Shown: piece after piece, positions 7,871-17,945 of the stretch
Numbering within the stretch: the first letter of the stretch is position 1
Layout: every line of letters starts with the position of its first letter
Assembly: GCA_027449605.1 (NCBI GenBank)
Contig: DAIDLH010000103.1
Span: 1 to 64,000 of the forward strand
DNA length: 64,000 bases
Source of the DNA: Candidatus Muproteobacteria bacterium
GTDB lineage: Bacteria > Pseudomonadota > Gammaproteobacteria > Acidiferrobacterales > Sulfurifustaceae
Direction: 5' to 3'
The notes under the pieces: generated by a model
What the model saw: only the letters and a program-made list of their open reading frames with translations
Told to the model about the DNA's origin: nothing
Databases searched by the model: none
Made by a program: the position numbers and the translations under genes

Positions 7871-9124
7871 CTACAGGTGACGGATGATCGCCTCGCCGAA
7901 TCCGGAACAGCTGACCTGGGTCGCGCCCGGCATCAGGCGCGCGAAATCGTAGGTCACGGTCCGGGCGCCGATCGCGCCCTCGACGCCGCGCAGAATCCCG
8001 TCGGCCGCTTCGACCCAGCCGAGGTGACGCAGCATCATCTCGGCGGACAAAATCAACGAACCGGGGTTCACCATGTCCTTGCCCGCGTACTTGGGCGCGG
8101 TGCCGTGCGTGGCCTCGAACATGGCCACGGTGTCGGACAGGTTCGCGCCCGGCGCGATGCCGATGCCGCCGACCTGCGCCGCGAGCGCGTCGGAAATGTA
8201 ATCGCCGTTGAGATTGAGCGTCGCGATCACGCTGTACTCTTCGGGCCGCAACAATATCTGCTGCAGGCACGCGTCGGCGATCACGTCCTTGATGACGATT
8301 TCCTTTCCGGTCTTCGGATGCTGCATGCGCATCCACGGACCCTGATCGATGAGCTGCGCGCCGAACTCGCGCGCGGCCAGTTCATAGCCCCAGCTCTTGA
8401 AACCGCCTTCGGTGAATTTCATGATGTTGCCCTTGTGCACCAGCGTCAGCGAGGAACGATCGTTGGCGATCGCGTACTGGATCGCGCGGCGTACCAGGCG
8501 TTCCGTGCCCTCGCGCGACACCGGCTTGATGCCGATCGCGGAAGTTTCCGGAAAGCGGATTTTCTTCACACCCATTTCGCGCTGCAGGAAGGCGATGACC
8601 TTCTGCGCTTCGGGCGAACCGGACGCCCATTCGATGCCGGCGTAGATGTCCTCCGAGTTCTCGCGGAAGATCACCATGTCGGTTTTTTCCGGATGCTTCA
8701 CCGGGCTCGGCACGCCGTTGAAATAGCGCACCGGCCGCAGGCAGACGTACAGATCGAGATCCTGGCGCAAGGTCACGTTGAGCGAACGAATGCCGCCGCC
8801 GACCGGCGTCGTGAGCGGTCCCTTGATCGACACCACGTAGTCCCTGACCGCGCGCAGCGTTTCCTCCGGCAGCCAGGCATTGCCGCCGTAGGTGGCCACG
8901 GCCTTCTCGCCCGCGTACACCTCCATCCACGCGATCGCGCGCTTGCCGCCATAGGCTTTGGCCACCGCCGCGTCCACGACTTTGCGCATGACCGGGGTGA
9001 TGTCCACGCCGGTTCCGTCGCCTTCGATGAAAGGAATGATCGGGCGGTTCGGAACAACAAGCGAGTGATCGGCGTTGACCGTGATCTTGTCGCCGGCGGG
9101 AACTTTGATATGCGTAAAAGACAT
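7871..9124 (-). CDS. icd: Isocitrate dehydrogenase (NADP+)
   Basis: The 417-residue product is an E. coli-type Icd. It has the substrate loop [13 protein letters not shown], the [13 protein letters not shown] segment and the coenzyme segment [11 protein letters not shown], where Lys-Tyr fits NADP. The serine in GGGIRSLN matches the phosphorylation site of the E. coli enzyme. It makes 2-oxoglutarate and NADPH in the citric acid cycle. It is divergent from rluE, with 86 bp between. Confidence 0.97.
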   Translation of the reverse strand: MSFTHIKVPAGDKITVNADHSLVVPNRPIIPFIEGDGTGVDITPVMRKVVDAAVAKAYGGKRAIAWMEVYAGEKAVATYGGNAWLPEETLRAVRDYVVSIKGPLTTPVGGGIRSLNVTLRQDLDLYVCLRPVRYFNGVPSPVKHPEKTDMVIFRENSEDIYAGIEWASGSPEAQKVIAFLQREMGVKKIRFPETSAIGIKPVSREGTERLVRRAIQYAIANDRSSLTLVHKGNIMKFTEGGFKSWGYELAAREFGAQLIDQGPWMRMQHPKTGKEIVIKDVIADACLQQILLRPEEYSVIATLNLNGDYISDALAAQVGGIGIAPGANLSDTVAMFEATHGTAPKYAGKDMVNPGSLILSAEMMLRHLGWVEAADGILRGVEGAIGARTVTYDFARLMPGATQVSCSGFGEAIIRHL

Positions 9125-9210
9125 GGGCGGCTCCGATAAAAATTGCCGCGCATTTTATCATCAGACGCGGTCCGATGCGGTAAAACCGCGGATCGCGCTA
9201 CACTGCGCCC

Positions 9211-9762
9211 ATGTCACGGCTGATTCTGTTCAACAAACCCTACGGCGTGCTGACCCAGTTCACCGACGCCGTGGGACGCGAAACCCTGGCCGCTTACATC
9301 AATATCCCCGGCGTCTATCCGGCCGGGCGGCTCGACCGGGACAGCGAGGGACTGCTGCTGCTCACCGACGACGGCAAGCTGCAACAGCGCCTGTCCGATC
9401 CGCGCTTCAAGCTGCCCAAAACCTACTGGGCCCAGGTGGAAGGCGAGCCGGACGAAGAGTCGCTGGAGCGCCTGCGCCGCGGCGTGGTGCTCGACGGCCG
9501 CCGGACCCTGCCGGCCGAAGTGCGGCGCATCCCGGAACCGACGCTGTGGCCGCGCAATCCGCCGATCCGTTTTCGTCAGTCCATTCCGACCGCGTGGATC
9601 GAGATCACGATCACCGAAGGCCGCAACCGCCAGGTGCGGCGCATGACCGCAGCCGTGGGTTATCCCACGCTGCGCCTCGTGCGCCACGCGGTCGGCGGCC
9701 ACACGCTGGAAGGGCTCGCGCCGGGCGAATGGCGAGAAGTAAAACCTATTTCACAGGATTAA
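9211..9762 (+). CDS. rluE: 23S rRNA pseudouridine synthase, RluE-like
   Basis: The 183-residue product is a short RsuA-family synthase. The catalytic Asp is D42 in [13 protein letters not shown], and NRQVRRM lies near the C-terminus. It has no S4 domain, as in RluE, which modifies U2457 of E. coli 23S rRNA. Its place next to icd and before nudJ-mnmA-purB matches E. coli and supports RluE over RluF or RsuA. Confidence 0.9.
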   Translation: MSRLILFNKPYGVLTQFTDAVGRETLAAYINIPGVYPAGRLDRDSEGLLLLTDDGKLQQRLSDPRFKLPKTYWAQVEGEPDEESLERLRRGVVLDGRRTLPAEVRRIPEPTLWPRNPPIRFRQSIPTAWIEITITEGRNRQVRRMTAAVGYPTLRLVRHAVGGHTLEGLAPGEWREVKPISQD

Positions 9763-9923
9763 CAGGATTTTTGATGCGCGCCATCCCTGGCGCGCACCCA
9801 TCGGGCGGCCTTCGGCCGTCCAATTCCGTTCCTGACGGAATTGTCAGGATTTACAGGATTAATTCGCAAAACTTTTTGGTTTTAATCTTGTTAATCCTGT
9901 TTTAATCCTGTGAATCCTGTGAA
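9750..9923. repeat. Palindromic repeat element D between rluE and nudJ
   Basis: The ends TTCACAGGATTAACAGGAT and its near-complement (ATCCTGTGAATCCTGTGAA) face each other. Inside are three short hairpins (GCGCGCC, CGGGCGGCCTTCGGCCG, CCGTTCCTGACGG). Single AATCCTGT units recur near 3005-3050, upstream of bpt. The left end overlaps the 3' end of rluE by 13 bp and contains its stop codon. No YTAR flank is visible, so I keep it apart from families A-C. Confidence 0.55.
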
Positions 9924-9944
9924 TTCTTTTTTATCATACTCATT

Positions 9945-10427
9945 ATGATCTGGAAGCCAAACGTGGTGGTCGCGGCCATCGTCGAGCGCGACGGAAAATT
10001 CCTGCTGGTCGAGGAAGAAGCGGACGGTCAGCTGGTGCTCAACCAGCCCGCGGGACATCTCGACGAAGGCGAGAGCCTGCTGAACGCCGTGGTGCGTGAA
10101 ACGCTCGAGGAAACCGCGTGGCACTTCGAGCCGGAGGCCCTGCTCGGCGTCTATCGCTGGCCGCATCCGGCGAAACCCCTGACCTACCTGCGCTTCGCCT
10201 TCACCGGCCGCGTCACGCGCCACGAACCCGAACGCCGGCTCGATCACGGGATCGCGCGCGCGCTGTGGCTGACGCCGGAGGAAATCCGCGCCGAACGCGC
10301 GCGTCACCGCAGCCCCCAGGTCGAACGCTGCCTCGACGATTATCTCGCCGGACAACGTCACTCCCTCGACCTGCTCAAGGACCTGGGCGAACTCGCCGCG
10401 CCCGCCGCGTCGCGGCGCAGCGGCTGA
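9945..10427 (+). CDS. nudJ: NUDIX hydrolase, NudJ-like
   Basis: The 160-residue product has a Nudix box at residues 37-59 (G37, E43, R51, E52, E55, E56 all present), with Ala-58 where Gly is usual. NudJ hydrolyses thiamine pyrophosphates and nucleotides in E. coli. The gene order rluE-nudJ-mnmA is that of E. coli. mnmA starts 6 nt after the stop, so the two are translated together. Substrate here is inferred from position and family. Confidence 0.88.
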   Translation: MIWKPNVVVAAIVERDGKFLLVEEEADGQLVLNQPAGHLDEGESLLNAVVRETLEETAWHFEPEALLGVYRWPHPAKPLTYLRFAFTGRVTRHEPERRLDHGIARALWLTPEEIRAERARHRSPQVERCLDDYLAGQRHSLDLLKDLGELAAPAASRRSG

Positions 10428-10433
10428 ACCGCC

Positions 10434-11534
10434 ATGAAGATCGTGGTCGGCATTTCGGGTGGCGTGGACTCCGCCGTCGCGGCGTTGCTGCTGAAGCGCG
10501 CGGGACACGAAGTCACCGGTCTGTTCATGAAGAACTGGGAAGAGGACGACGCCGCCGGGCATTGCGGCGCGGAAGAAGACCTCAAGATGGCGCGCGCGGT
10601 CTGCGATGTCCTCGGGATTCCGCTCCGGACCGTCAACTTTTCCTCCGAATACTGGGATCGCGTGTTCAGCTATTTCCTCTCCGAATACCAGGCGGGCCGC
10701 ACGCCCAATCCCGACGTGCTGTGCAACAAGGAAATCAAGTTCCGGGCGTTTCTCGATCACGCGCTCGTGCTCGGCGCGGACCGGATCGCCACCGGCCATT
10801 ACGCGCGCACCGACGAACATGACGGCCGCCACCGGCTGCTCAAGGCGCGCGACGCCGGCAAGGACCAGAGTTATTTTCTGTACCTGCTCGGCCAGGAAGC
10901 GCTGGCGCACACGCTGTTCCCTGTCGGCGATCTGGCCAAGACCGAAGTGCGCCGTCTGGCGCGCGAGGCCGGGCTGCCGAATCACGATCGTCACGATTCC
11001 ACCGGCATCTGTTTCATCGGCGAACGCGATTTCAAATCCTTCCTGGCGCACTATATTCCCTCGCGCCCGGGAGAGATGCGCACGCTCGCCGGCGAACCAA
11101 AAGGCCGGCACGACGGCACGATGTATTACACCATCGGCCAGCGCCACGGGCTCGGCATCGGCGGCGAAGGCGAAGCCTGGTACGTCGTCGGCAAGAACGT
11201 CGCCGACAACATTCTCTACGTCGAACAGGGCGAACATCATCCGGCGCTGTACAGCGCGGCGCTGATCGCGAACCAGCTGCACTGGATCGGCGGCCAGCCG
11301 CCGACGTGGCCACGCGCCCTGCGCGCCAAGATCCGCTACCGTCAGCCGGACCAGCCGTGCACCGCGGAACGGCATGACGACGCGCTGCACGTGTCGTTCG
11401 ATGAGCCGCAGCGCGCGGTCACGCCGGGCCAGTCGGTGGTGTTCTACGACGGCGAGGAATGCCTCGGCGGCGGAATCATCGAACAGTCGGCGCCGGTGTC
11501 GCGGAACGAAGCGGACCGTTACGCGCTCGGCTGA
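10434..11534 (+). CDS. mnmA: tRNA 2-thiouridylase MnmA
   Basis: The 366-residue product has the PP-loop SGGVDS (residues 8-13) that adenylates U34, and the two catalytic cysteines C97 (DVLCNKE) and C193 ([10 protein letters not shown]). It puts the sulfur of 2-thiouridine at the wobble base of tRNA-Lys, Glu and Gln, using a TusE-type or IscS sulfur source. It lies in an operon with nudJ. hflD, which lies between mnmA and purB in E. coli, is absent. Confidence 0.97.
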   Translation: MKIVVGISGGVDSAVAALLLKRAGHEVTGLFMKNWEEDDAAGHCGAEEDLKMARAVCDVLGIPLRTVNFSSEYWDRVFSYFLSEYQAGRTPNPDVLCNKEIKFRAFLDHALVLGADRIATGHYARTDEHDGRHRLLKARDAGKDQSYFLYLLGQEALAHTLFPVGDLAKTEVRRLAREAGLPNHDRHDSTGICFIGERDFKSFLAHYIPSRPGEMRTLAGEPKGRHDGTMYYTIGQRHGLGIGGEGEAWYVVGKNVADNILYVEQGEHHPALYSAALIANQLHWIGGQPPTWPRALRAKIRYRQPDQPCTAERHDDALHVSFDEPQRAVTPGQSVVFYDGEECLGGGIIEQSAPVSRNEADRYALG

Positions 11535-11562
11535 ACCGGCTTTTTTCAGGCGGTTCTGGTAA

Positions 11563-13017
<1,455 letters not shown>

Positions 13018-13131
13018 CCAGGCCGTTTCCATCCGCGGCAACGCCGCCACCGCACCAATCGCCCGCGATGTGGTCTATATATATCTTGATGGCGGCGATC
13101 GGCCGCCCGTGAGAGGAGCGCTTGCGCAGGC

Positions 13132-13650
13132 ATGGATACGGCAACAGACACGCCGCCCGGTGACAAACCACAGCCCACGCGCCGGATCATCCGGGAACGC
13201 GCCGAAGTCGGCGACTTTCTCGCCGGGCTGGCGGAGAGCGCCATGCGCGAGATCGTCGTTTTCGCGCCGCAGCTCGACGGCGCGTATTTCAATACCCCCC
13301 GCTTCGCCCGCGCGCTCGCCAGTTTCGCCGCGCGCCATCGCAACAATCTGGCGCGCATCGTGGTGGAAGACACGGAACAGGCGCTGCGCGACAACGACCG
13401 TCTCGTCGGTCTGTGCCGGCGACTGAGCGATTTCATCCACATGCACCAGGTTTCCGAGGAACACATCGGCATCCGCGAAATGTTCCTCGTCATCGACCAT
13501 CGCGGCTACCTGTTCCAGCAGGACGTCGCCAAACCCGACTGCGTGGCGGACCCTCACGACGCGCACGAAGCGGCGCTGCTGGCGCGGCGCTTCGATGAAA
13601 TATGGGATCGCAGCGAACCGATTCTTTCCCTGCGCGCGACGGGATTGTAA
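13132..13650 (+). CDS. Conserved hypothetical protein (DUF7931-like)
   Basis: A 172-residue soluble protein with no signal peptide or membrane helix. The core has RIIRERAEVGDFL, then IVVFAPQLDGAYFN and a REMFLVIDHRGYLFQ segment. This looks like the phospholipase-D-like but motif-less fold often found next to purB or envelope genes in gammaproteobacteria. The DUF7931 name is from memory and uncertain. The stop lies 5 nt before the next start, so it is probably co-translated with the C40 lipoprotein. Confidence 0.65.
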   Translation: MDTATDTPPGDKPQPTRRIIRERAEVGDFLAGLAESAMREIVVFAPQLDGAYFNTPRFARALASFAARHRNNLARIVVEDTEQALRDNDRLVGLCRRLSDFIHMHQVSEEHIGIREMFLVIDHRGYLFQQDVAKPDCVADPHDAHEAALLARRFDEIWDRSEPILSLRATGL

Positions 13651-13655
13651 GCGCC

Positions 13656-14132
13656 ATGCCATCGATGTCATCTTGGTTTTCCCGTTTTCTGTTCCTGGCG
13701 CCGTTCCTGGGCGTCTTGGCGGCGTGCAGTCACGCGCCGGTCGAGCCTCCGTCCGAAACCACGGGCAGCCGCGCGGCGCATCTCGCGCTGACCATGGTCG
13801 GAAAACCCTATCGTTACGGCGGCACAACCCCGGCCGGTTTCGATTGCAGCGGGCTGGTGCAGTACAGTTATGCGCTCGCCGGCGTGGAGCTGCCCCACGG
13901 TACCGACGAATTGCGTCGCATGACGCGTCCGATTTCGCGCAAGCATCTGCAACGCGGCGATCTCCTGTTCTTCACCCAGAACGGCCGGAAATCCTCGCAC
14001 GTGGCGCTGTACATCGGCGACGGTCGTTTCGTGCATGCCCCTTCGAGCGGCAAGAAAGTCTACGTGGCGGGATTCGACGATTCCTACTGGCGGCGTCATT
14101 TCTCGGAAGCACGTCGCCCCGATAGCGACTGA
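13656..14132 (+). CDS. C40-family (NlpC/P60) peptidase lipoprotein
   Basis: The 158-residue product begins with a lipoprotein signal ending in LAAC (C24). The NlpC/P60 domain has the catalytic Cys C64 in FDCSGLVQY and His H115 (SSHVALYIGD), with H127 as likely third polar residue. Such enzymes cut D-Glu-DAP bonds in peptidoglycan stems, like Spr/MepS. The ATG at 13656 is chosen because it gives the lipoprotein signal. An in-frame ATG at 13602 would overlap the previous gene. Confidence 0.88.
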   Translation: MPSMSSWFSRFLFLAPFLGVLAACSHAPVEPPSETTGSRAAHLALTMVGKPYRYGGTTPAGFDCSGLVQYSYALAGVELPHGTDELRRMTRPISRKHLQRGDLLFFTQNGRKSSHVALYIGDGRFVHAPSSGKKVYVAGFDDSYWRRHFSEARRPDSD

Positions 14133-14133
14133 C

Positions 14134-14991
14134 ATGGCCCGGCACGCGTCGCTCCTCGCCCGCCTGTTGATCGTTCTCGCGATTTCACTGACGACGATCG
14201 GCGGCCGCGCCGACGAGGCGCGCATCATCCAGCTGAAACACCGGCCGGCCGCCGAAATCATCCCGCTGCTGCGTCCACTGCTCGCGCCGGAAGACGCGCT
14301 AAGCGGCGTCGACTACCGGCTGATCATCCGCACCTCGGATAACAACATGAAGGCCATCGAGCGTCTGTTGGCCCAGCTGGACGTGGCGCCGCGGCAGCTG
14401 CGCATCACCGTGGAGCAGCGGGCGATGGACGATCGTTCCACCACGACTCATTCGGTCGAAGGCGAAGTACAAGTCGGCGACCATGCACGGATCAAGTTGC
14501 CAGGAAAAGCCACGGACGACCGCGGGCTCGTCGTGCAAAAAGACGATCTCCGGTTGCGCGCCGAAAACCGCGAGACAGCGAGCCGGAACGCCGCCGTCCA
14601 GACCGTCCTGGTGCAGGACGGTCAGCACGCTTATATCCGCATCGGCCAGTCGGTGCCGCACGTGAAAAAAATCCTCGCGCTCGGCCGCCATCGGGCCGTG
14701 CTGACGCAGGGCATCGAATATCAGGATGTCACTACCGGTTTTGACGTGGTGCCGCGCGCGCACGGCGACCGCGTGCGTCTGGAGATCACGCCGCGGCTGT
14801 CCAGCTTGCGCGATCCCGCCACCGGCCTTGCCGACTTTCAGGAGCTGGCCACGACGGTGGAAGCAAAGCTGGGCGAGTGGATCGAATTAGGCGCGATCCT
14901 CGGCCAGCACGACGAAGTCGATCGCGCCATCCTGGAGAGCGCCGCGACGGAATCGGGCGAACGCCGCCGTATCCGCCTCAAAATCGAATGA
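14134..14991 (+). CDS. Secretin-like periplasmic protein (small, N-domain plus short secretin region)
   Basis: A 285-residue protein with a signal peptide (about residues 1-25). Residues 26-95 resemble a secretin N-domain (ARIIQLKHRPAAEIIPLLRP, then LIIRTSDNNMKAIERLLAQLD). The C-terminal part has AYIRIGQSVP, YQDVTTGFDVVPR and GEWIELGAI, which recall the secretin domain of GspD/PilQ but shorter. I see no sign of the full gate. It starts 1 nt after the C40 lipoprotein. A role as an accessory secretin or as a periplasmic ring is inference. Confidence 0.65.
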   Translation: MARHASLLARLLIVLAISLTTIGGRADEARIIQLKHRPAAEIIPLLRPLLAPEDALSGVDYRLIIRTSDNNMKAIERLLAQLDVAPRQLRITVEQRAMDDRSTTTHSVEGEVQVGDHARIKLPGKATDDRGLVVQKDDLRLRAENRETASRNAAVQTVLVQDGQHAYIRIGQSVPHVKKILALGRHRAVLTQGIEYQDVTTGFDVVPRAHGDRVRLEITPRLSSLRDPATGLADFQELATTVEAKLGEWIELGAILGQHDEVDRAILESAATESGERRRIRLKIE

Positions 14992-14997
14992 TCCTTT

Positions 14998-15363
14998 TCA
15001 GCTGGCGGCATTCCCGTCACGGGCCACGGGCAGGCATCCAGAAAGAAACGCGCGCACCTGCTGTTCCGAACGCGCGCCGCTGAAACGACCGGCTTCTTCT
15101 CCCTGCACGAACAGAATGACGGTGGGAAAGCCGCGCAGCTTGTAACGTCCGGCGAGGCGCATGTTCTCGTCCACCTCCACCTTGGCGAGCAGCATCTCTC
15201 CATGACAGCCGCGGATCACCTTCTCCAGCACCGGGGTCAGGGCCCGGCAGGGCGGACACCAGTCGGCCCAGAAATCCACCAACACCGGCTTGCGGCGGGA
15301 GACCTCCAGCACCTTTTCGGCGAAATCATTTTCGTTGACGTCAAAGATCGGCGAAGCAGGCAT
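14998..15363 (-). CDS. Thioredoxin-domain protein
   Basis: The 121-residue product has the active site WCPPC (C36, C39) rather than the usual WCGPC of TrxA, and a cis-Pro segment GFPTVILF. No signal peptide is seen, so it is probably cytoplasmic. The stop is convergent with the secretin-like gene. The start ATG is only 6 bp from mobile element A2, and no Shine-Dalgarno sequence is visible, so either the insertion has altered the start region or translation is weak. Confidence 0.85.
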   Translation of the reverse strand: MPASPIFDVNENDFAEKVLEVSRRKPVLVDFWADWCPPCRALTPVLEKVIRGCHGEMLLAKVEVDENMRLAGRYKLRGFPTVILFVQGEEAGRFSGARSEQQVRAFLSGCLPVARDGNAAS

Positions 15364-15369
15364 TTTTAT

Positions 15370-15509
15370 TTAGGGAAGCTCTGATTAAGTCTCCCGTTCG
15401 CCCTGAGCTTGTCGAAGGGTGAACGGGAAAGACCGTAAATAACAGGTGATTCGTCCGTTCATGGTTCGACAGGCTCACCACGAACGGACTTACATCAGAG
15501 GTTCCTTAG
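15370..15509. mobile_element. Palindromic MITE-like element A2
   Basis: Same family as A1 but in reverse orientation. The ends GGAAGCTCTGATTAA and the complement of CATCAGAGGTTCC are flanked by TTAG on both sides, a perfect 4-bp duplication. The core hairpins match those of A1 almost base for base. The left end lies 6 bp upstream of the thioredoxin start codon. Confidence 0.72.
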
Positions 15510-15605
15510 CACAAAGACACAAAAAGAATCGCTGACGTCGCCAGCCCGGAAACAGCCGCTATTTTAGCTGTCGTTATTCCGGGAGAAAAGCTATAGTCGC
15601 GCGCC

Positions 15606-16769
15606 ATGAACGCCCGCGATCATGCGCTCCTGATCGACCTGCTCAGGCAACCCACCGCTCCGTTTCGCGAGGAGCACGTGATCACGACGGCGACGCGCGC
15701 ACTCGAACGGGCGCGCGTCCCCTATTTCCGCGATCCGGACGGCAACATCGTCGTCGGCTGCGGCTCGCTCGCCGACTACCGCCGGCGGTTGCACGAACGC
15801 GGCGACGAGCCGCTGCGCGTTTTCATCGCGCACATGGATCATCCGGGTTTTCACGGCATCCGCTGGCTCTCGCCGACGCGCCTGCGGATCAAATGGCACG
15901 GCGGTTCGCCGGTGCGTCACCTCGCCGGCAGCCGCGTGTGGCTGGCGACCCGCGATGGTGAATGGGCGCAGGGCCGGCTGGATCGGGTGCGGCTTCTCAA
16001 ATCCCGGCACGCGATTGACACCGCGGAGGTGCGCCTCACTGTCAACCCCGAAACACCGCGACCGAAAGCCGGCGCGCTTTACGGCGGCTTCATGTTCCGT
16101 TCGCCCGTCTGGCGCGCCGGAAAAAAACTGCACACCAAGGCCGCCGACGATCTCGTCGGCGTGTTCGCGGTTCTGCGCACGGCGATGGACCTGCACCGAC
16201 ATCGCGGTCGAAAAGCGCCGCCCTTCATCGGCCTGCTCACGCGCGCGGAAGAAGTCGGTTTCATCGGCGCGATCGCGCACCTCGATCGAGGATGGCTCGC
16301 CGAGGCGCGCCGGCCGGTATTGTGCGTCAGTCTCGAAACATCGCGCACCCTGCCGGGCGCGATCGTCGGCCAGGGGCCGGTCGTGCGGCTCGGCGACCGG
16401 CGCACCGTGTTTCATCCGGATTATCTCAAGCTGCTCGCCGACGTGGCGCAGAAATCCCTGCCGAAGCGGCATCAGCGCCGCATCATGGACGGCGGCGCCT
16501 GCGAGGCGACGGCGGCCACCGCTTACGGGCTGCCCGCGATCGGCATCTCGGCGCCGCTGGGCAATTACCACAATGAAGGATTCGAAGGCGGACCCGATTG
16601 CCGCGCCGCGCGCGGACCGGCGCCGGAGTTCGTGCATCTGGACGACATCGACGGGATGCTGAAGCTTTGCCGCGGCCTGATGGAACCGGGACTGGCCTGG
16701 AAGGAACCGTGGAAAAAGCAGCGTGAACTCATGCGCCGGCGATTGAAAAAATACCGCGCGCTTTTGTAA
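15606..16769 (+). CDS. M42/M20-like metallopeptidase
   Basis: The 387-residue product has the metal-site pattern of the M42/M28-like clan: AHMDHPG (about residue 77), KAADDLVGVF (near 180), catalytic EEVGFIGAI (near 218), SLETS (near 245) and GNYHNEGFE (near 320). It resembles the peptidase that is found in NAGGN osmoprotectant gene sets, but no asnO or ngg-like gene lies nearby here. A cytoplasmic aminopeptidase or deacylase role is likely. Substrate unknown. Confidence 0.75.
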   Translation: MNARDHALLIDLLRQPTAPFREEHVITTATRALERARVPYFRDPDGNIVVGCGSLADYRRRLHERGDEPLRVFIAHMDHPGFHGIRWLSPTRLRIKWHGGSPVRHLAGSRVWLATRDGEWAQGRLDRVRLLKSRHAIDTAEVRLTVNPETPRPKAGALYGGFMFRSPVWRAGKKLHTKAADDLVGVFAVLRTAMDLHRHRGRKAPPFIGLLTRAEEVGFIGAIAHLDRGWLAEARRPVLCVSLETSRTLPGAIVGQGPVVRLGDRRTVFHPDYLKLLADVAQKSLPKRHQRRIMDGGACEATAATAYGLPAIGISAPLGNYHNEGFEGGPDCRAARGPAPEFVHLDDIDGMLKLCRGLMEPGLAWKEPWKKQRELMRRRLKKYRALL

Positions 16770-16792
16770 AACATCGCCGGGATGGACGGATA

Positions 16793-17617
16793 CTAGACGC
16801 TAGAAGGTTTGGTCCCGCCGGCAAACAGGGTCTCGACGTTCAGCCACAAACCCTGTTCGCCCATGAGCGTGCGCACTTCCGCGAGATGTTCGGCGCGAAA
16901 CGAATCCAGCCGGTCGGATGGAATCTTCTCGACCCAGCCGCGCATGGCGCTGTTCCAGACCACCTCCCACCATTGCTCTTCATCCTTGAGGTGGTAGCCC
17001 AGTTGTTCGGCATGAACTTCGGAGTTCTCGAGTCCGGCGTCGTTCAGCAACTTCAGACAGCTTTCGGGGTCGGCGAGGGGCGCTTGCCTGTCGGGTACGC
17101 TCGCGCCGTAACGTTCCATGCGCCGGATGAACATTTCCATCATCGGCTGAAACGCCTGCTTGCCGAACACCGTGAACAGGACGCGACCGCCGGGCTTGGT
17201 CACGCGCATCCATTCCTGCAATCCCGCGGCCATGTCCGGTAAAAAGAAAATGCCGAACGAACAGACCACGTGATCGAAATATCCGCGCCGGAATTCGAGC
17301 ACGGACGCATCCATGACATGCAGGTCTATGTTGGGAATGCCGAACTTGACGATTTTTTCCTGCAAGCGGTCGAGCATGTTTTCGGCCAGGTCGATGGCCA
17401 TGACCCGCCCCTCGTTCCCCACTGCCTGCGCCGCGGCCATGGAGACCACGCCGGTTCCGGCCGCCACGTCGAGAATCTTCGCTCCGCGCGCCGGGTTGAG
17501 CCTGACAATCAGCCGGTCGGCGCAGAAAGGGGGAAAACGCATCGCGGGATTGTCATAGCCGAAGGCAACGCGGTTGAAAACCGCCGCCGCTTCCGCGCGC
17601 GGGTCGGGCCTGGTCAT
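16793..17617 (-). CDS. Class I SAM-dependent methyltransferase (UbiE/COQ5-like)
   Basis: The 274-residue product has motif I ILDVAAGTGVVS, an acidic post-I residue in RVMAIDLAENML, and a motif near KPGGRVLFTVFG. The fold is that of UbiE-type enzymes, but the protein is longer at the C-terminus than UbiE, and the ubiE neighbours are not present. I would not call it ubiE. The methyl acceptor is unknown. Confidence 0.8.
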   Translation of the reverse strand: MTRPDPRAEAAAVFNRVAFGYDNPAMRFPPFCADRLIVRLNPARGAKILDVAAGTGVVSMAAAQAVGNEGRVMAIDLAENMLDRLQEKIVKFGIPNIDLHVMDASVLEFRRGYFDHVVCSFGIFFLPDMAAGLQEWMRVTKPGGRVLFTVFGKQAFQPMMEMFIRRMERYGASVPDRQAPLADPESCLKLLNDAGLENSEVHAEQLGYHLKDEEQWWEVVWNSAMRGWVEKIPSDRLDSFRAEHLAEVRTLMGEQGLWLNVETLFAGGTKPSSV

Positions 17618-17945
17618 GCGGCGATTATGTGTCAGAAACCGGCGCGGGAAAACAACTGTGCGGAATTACCCGGAATAAAAGCGGAGACGATCGGCGGCCG
17701 GCGGTCCCGGGGAGGCCCCGCCCTCCCACGGGGAGAGGGGGTTTCGTGCCGGTGTTCATTTTGTTAGGGGCTCTTAGTATCCCTTGACGATCGAGAGTAA
17801 ACGACCGCGGACATGTTCATCCCGCCACCTCCTGTCGGCTCGGCAAGCCCAGATATCGCGGCGGCGGCCCGGACCGCGCATATGAAGCCTATACTTTTTT
17901 GAAACCCTAGTTTGATACTCTCCCTCAGGTTGGCAAGGAAGTCAC
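17618..17945. other. Divergent intergenic region
   Basis: It separates the minus-strand methyltransferase from the plus-strand zinc-ribbon gene and should hold both promoters. A short GC-rich palindrome-like stretch (CTCCCACGGGGAGAGGG) is seen near 17722-17740. No gene is visible. Confidence 0.5.
17890..17895 (+). promoter_or_regulatory. Possible -10 element of zinc-ribbon gene 1
   Basis: TATACT lies 50 nt upstream of the GTG start at 17946. The paralogous gene at 23781 has the same hexamer, followed by TTT, 48 nt upstream of its start (23727-23732). The shared spacing is the reason to note it. No clear -35 is seen. Confidence 0.3.

Noticed and set aside
16793-17617. Methyltransferase as ubiE
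   Set aside because: It has UbiE-like motifs, but is longer, and the ubiE neighbours (ubiJ, ubiB) are absent. A specific call is not supported.
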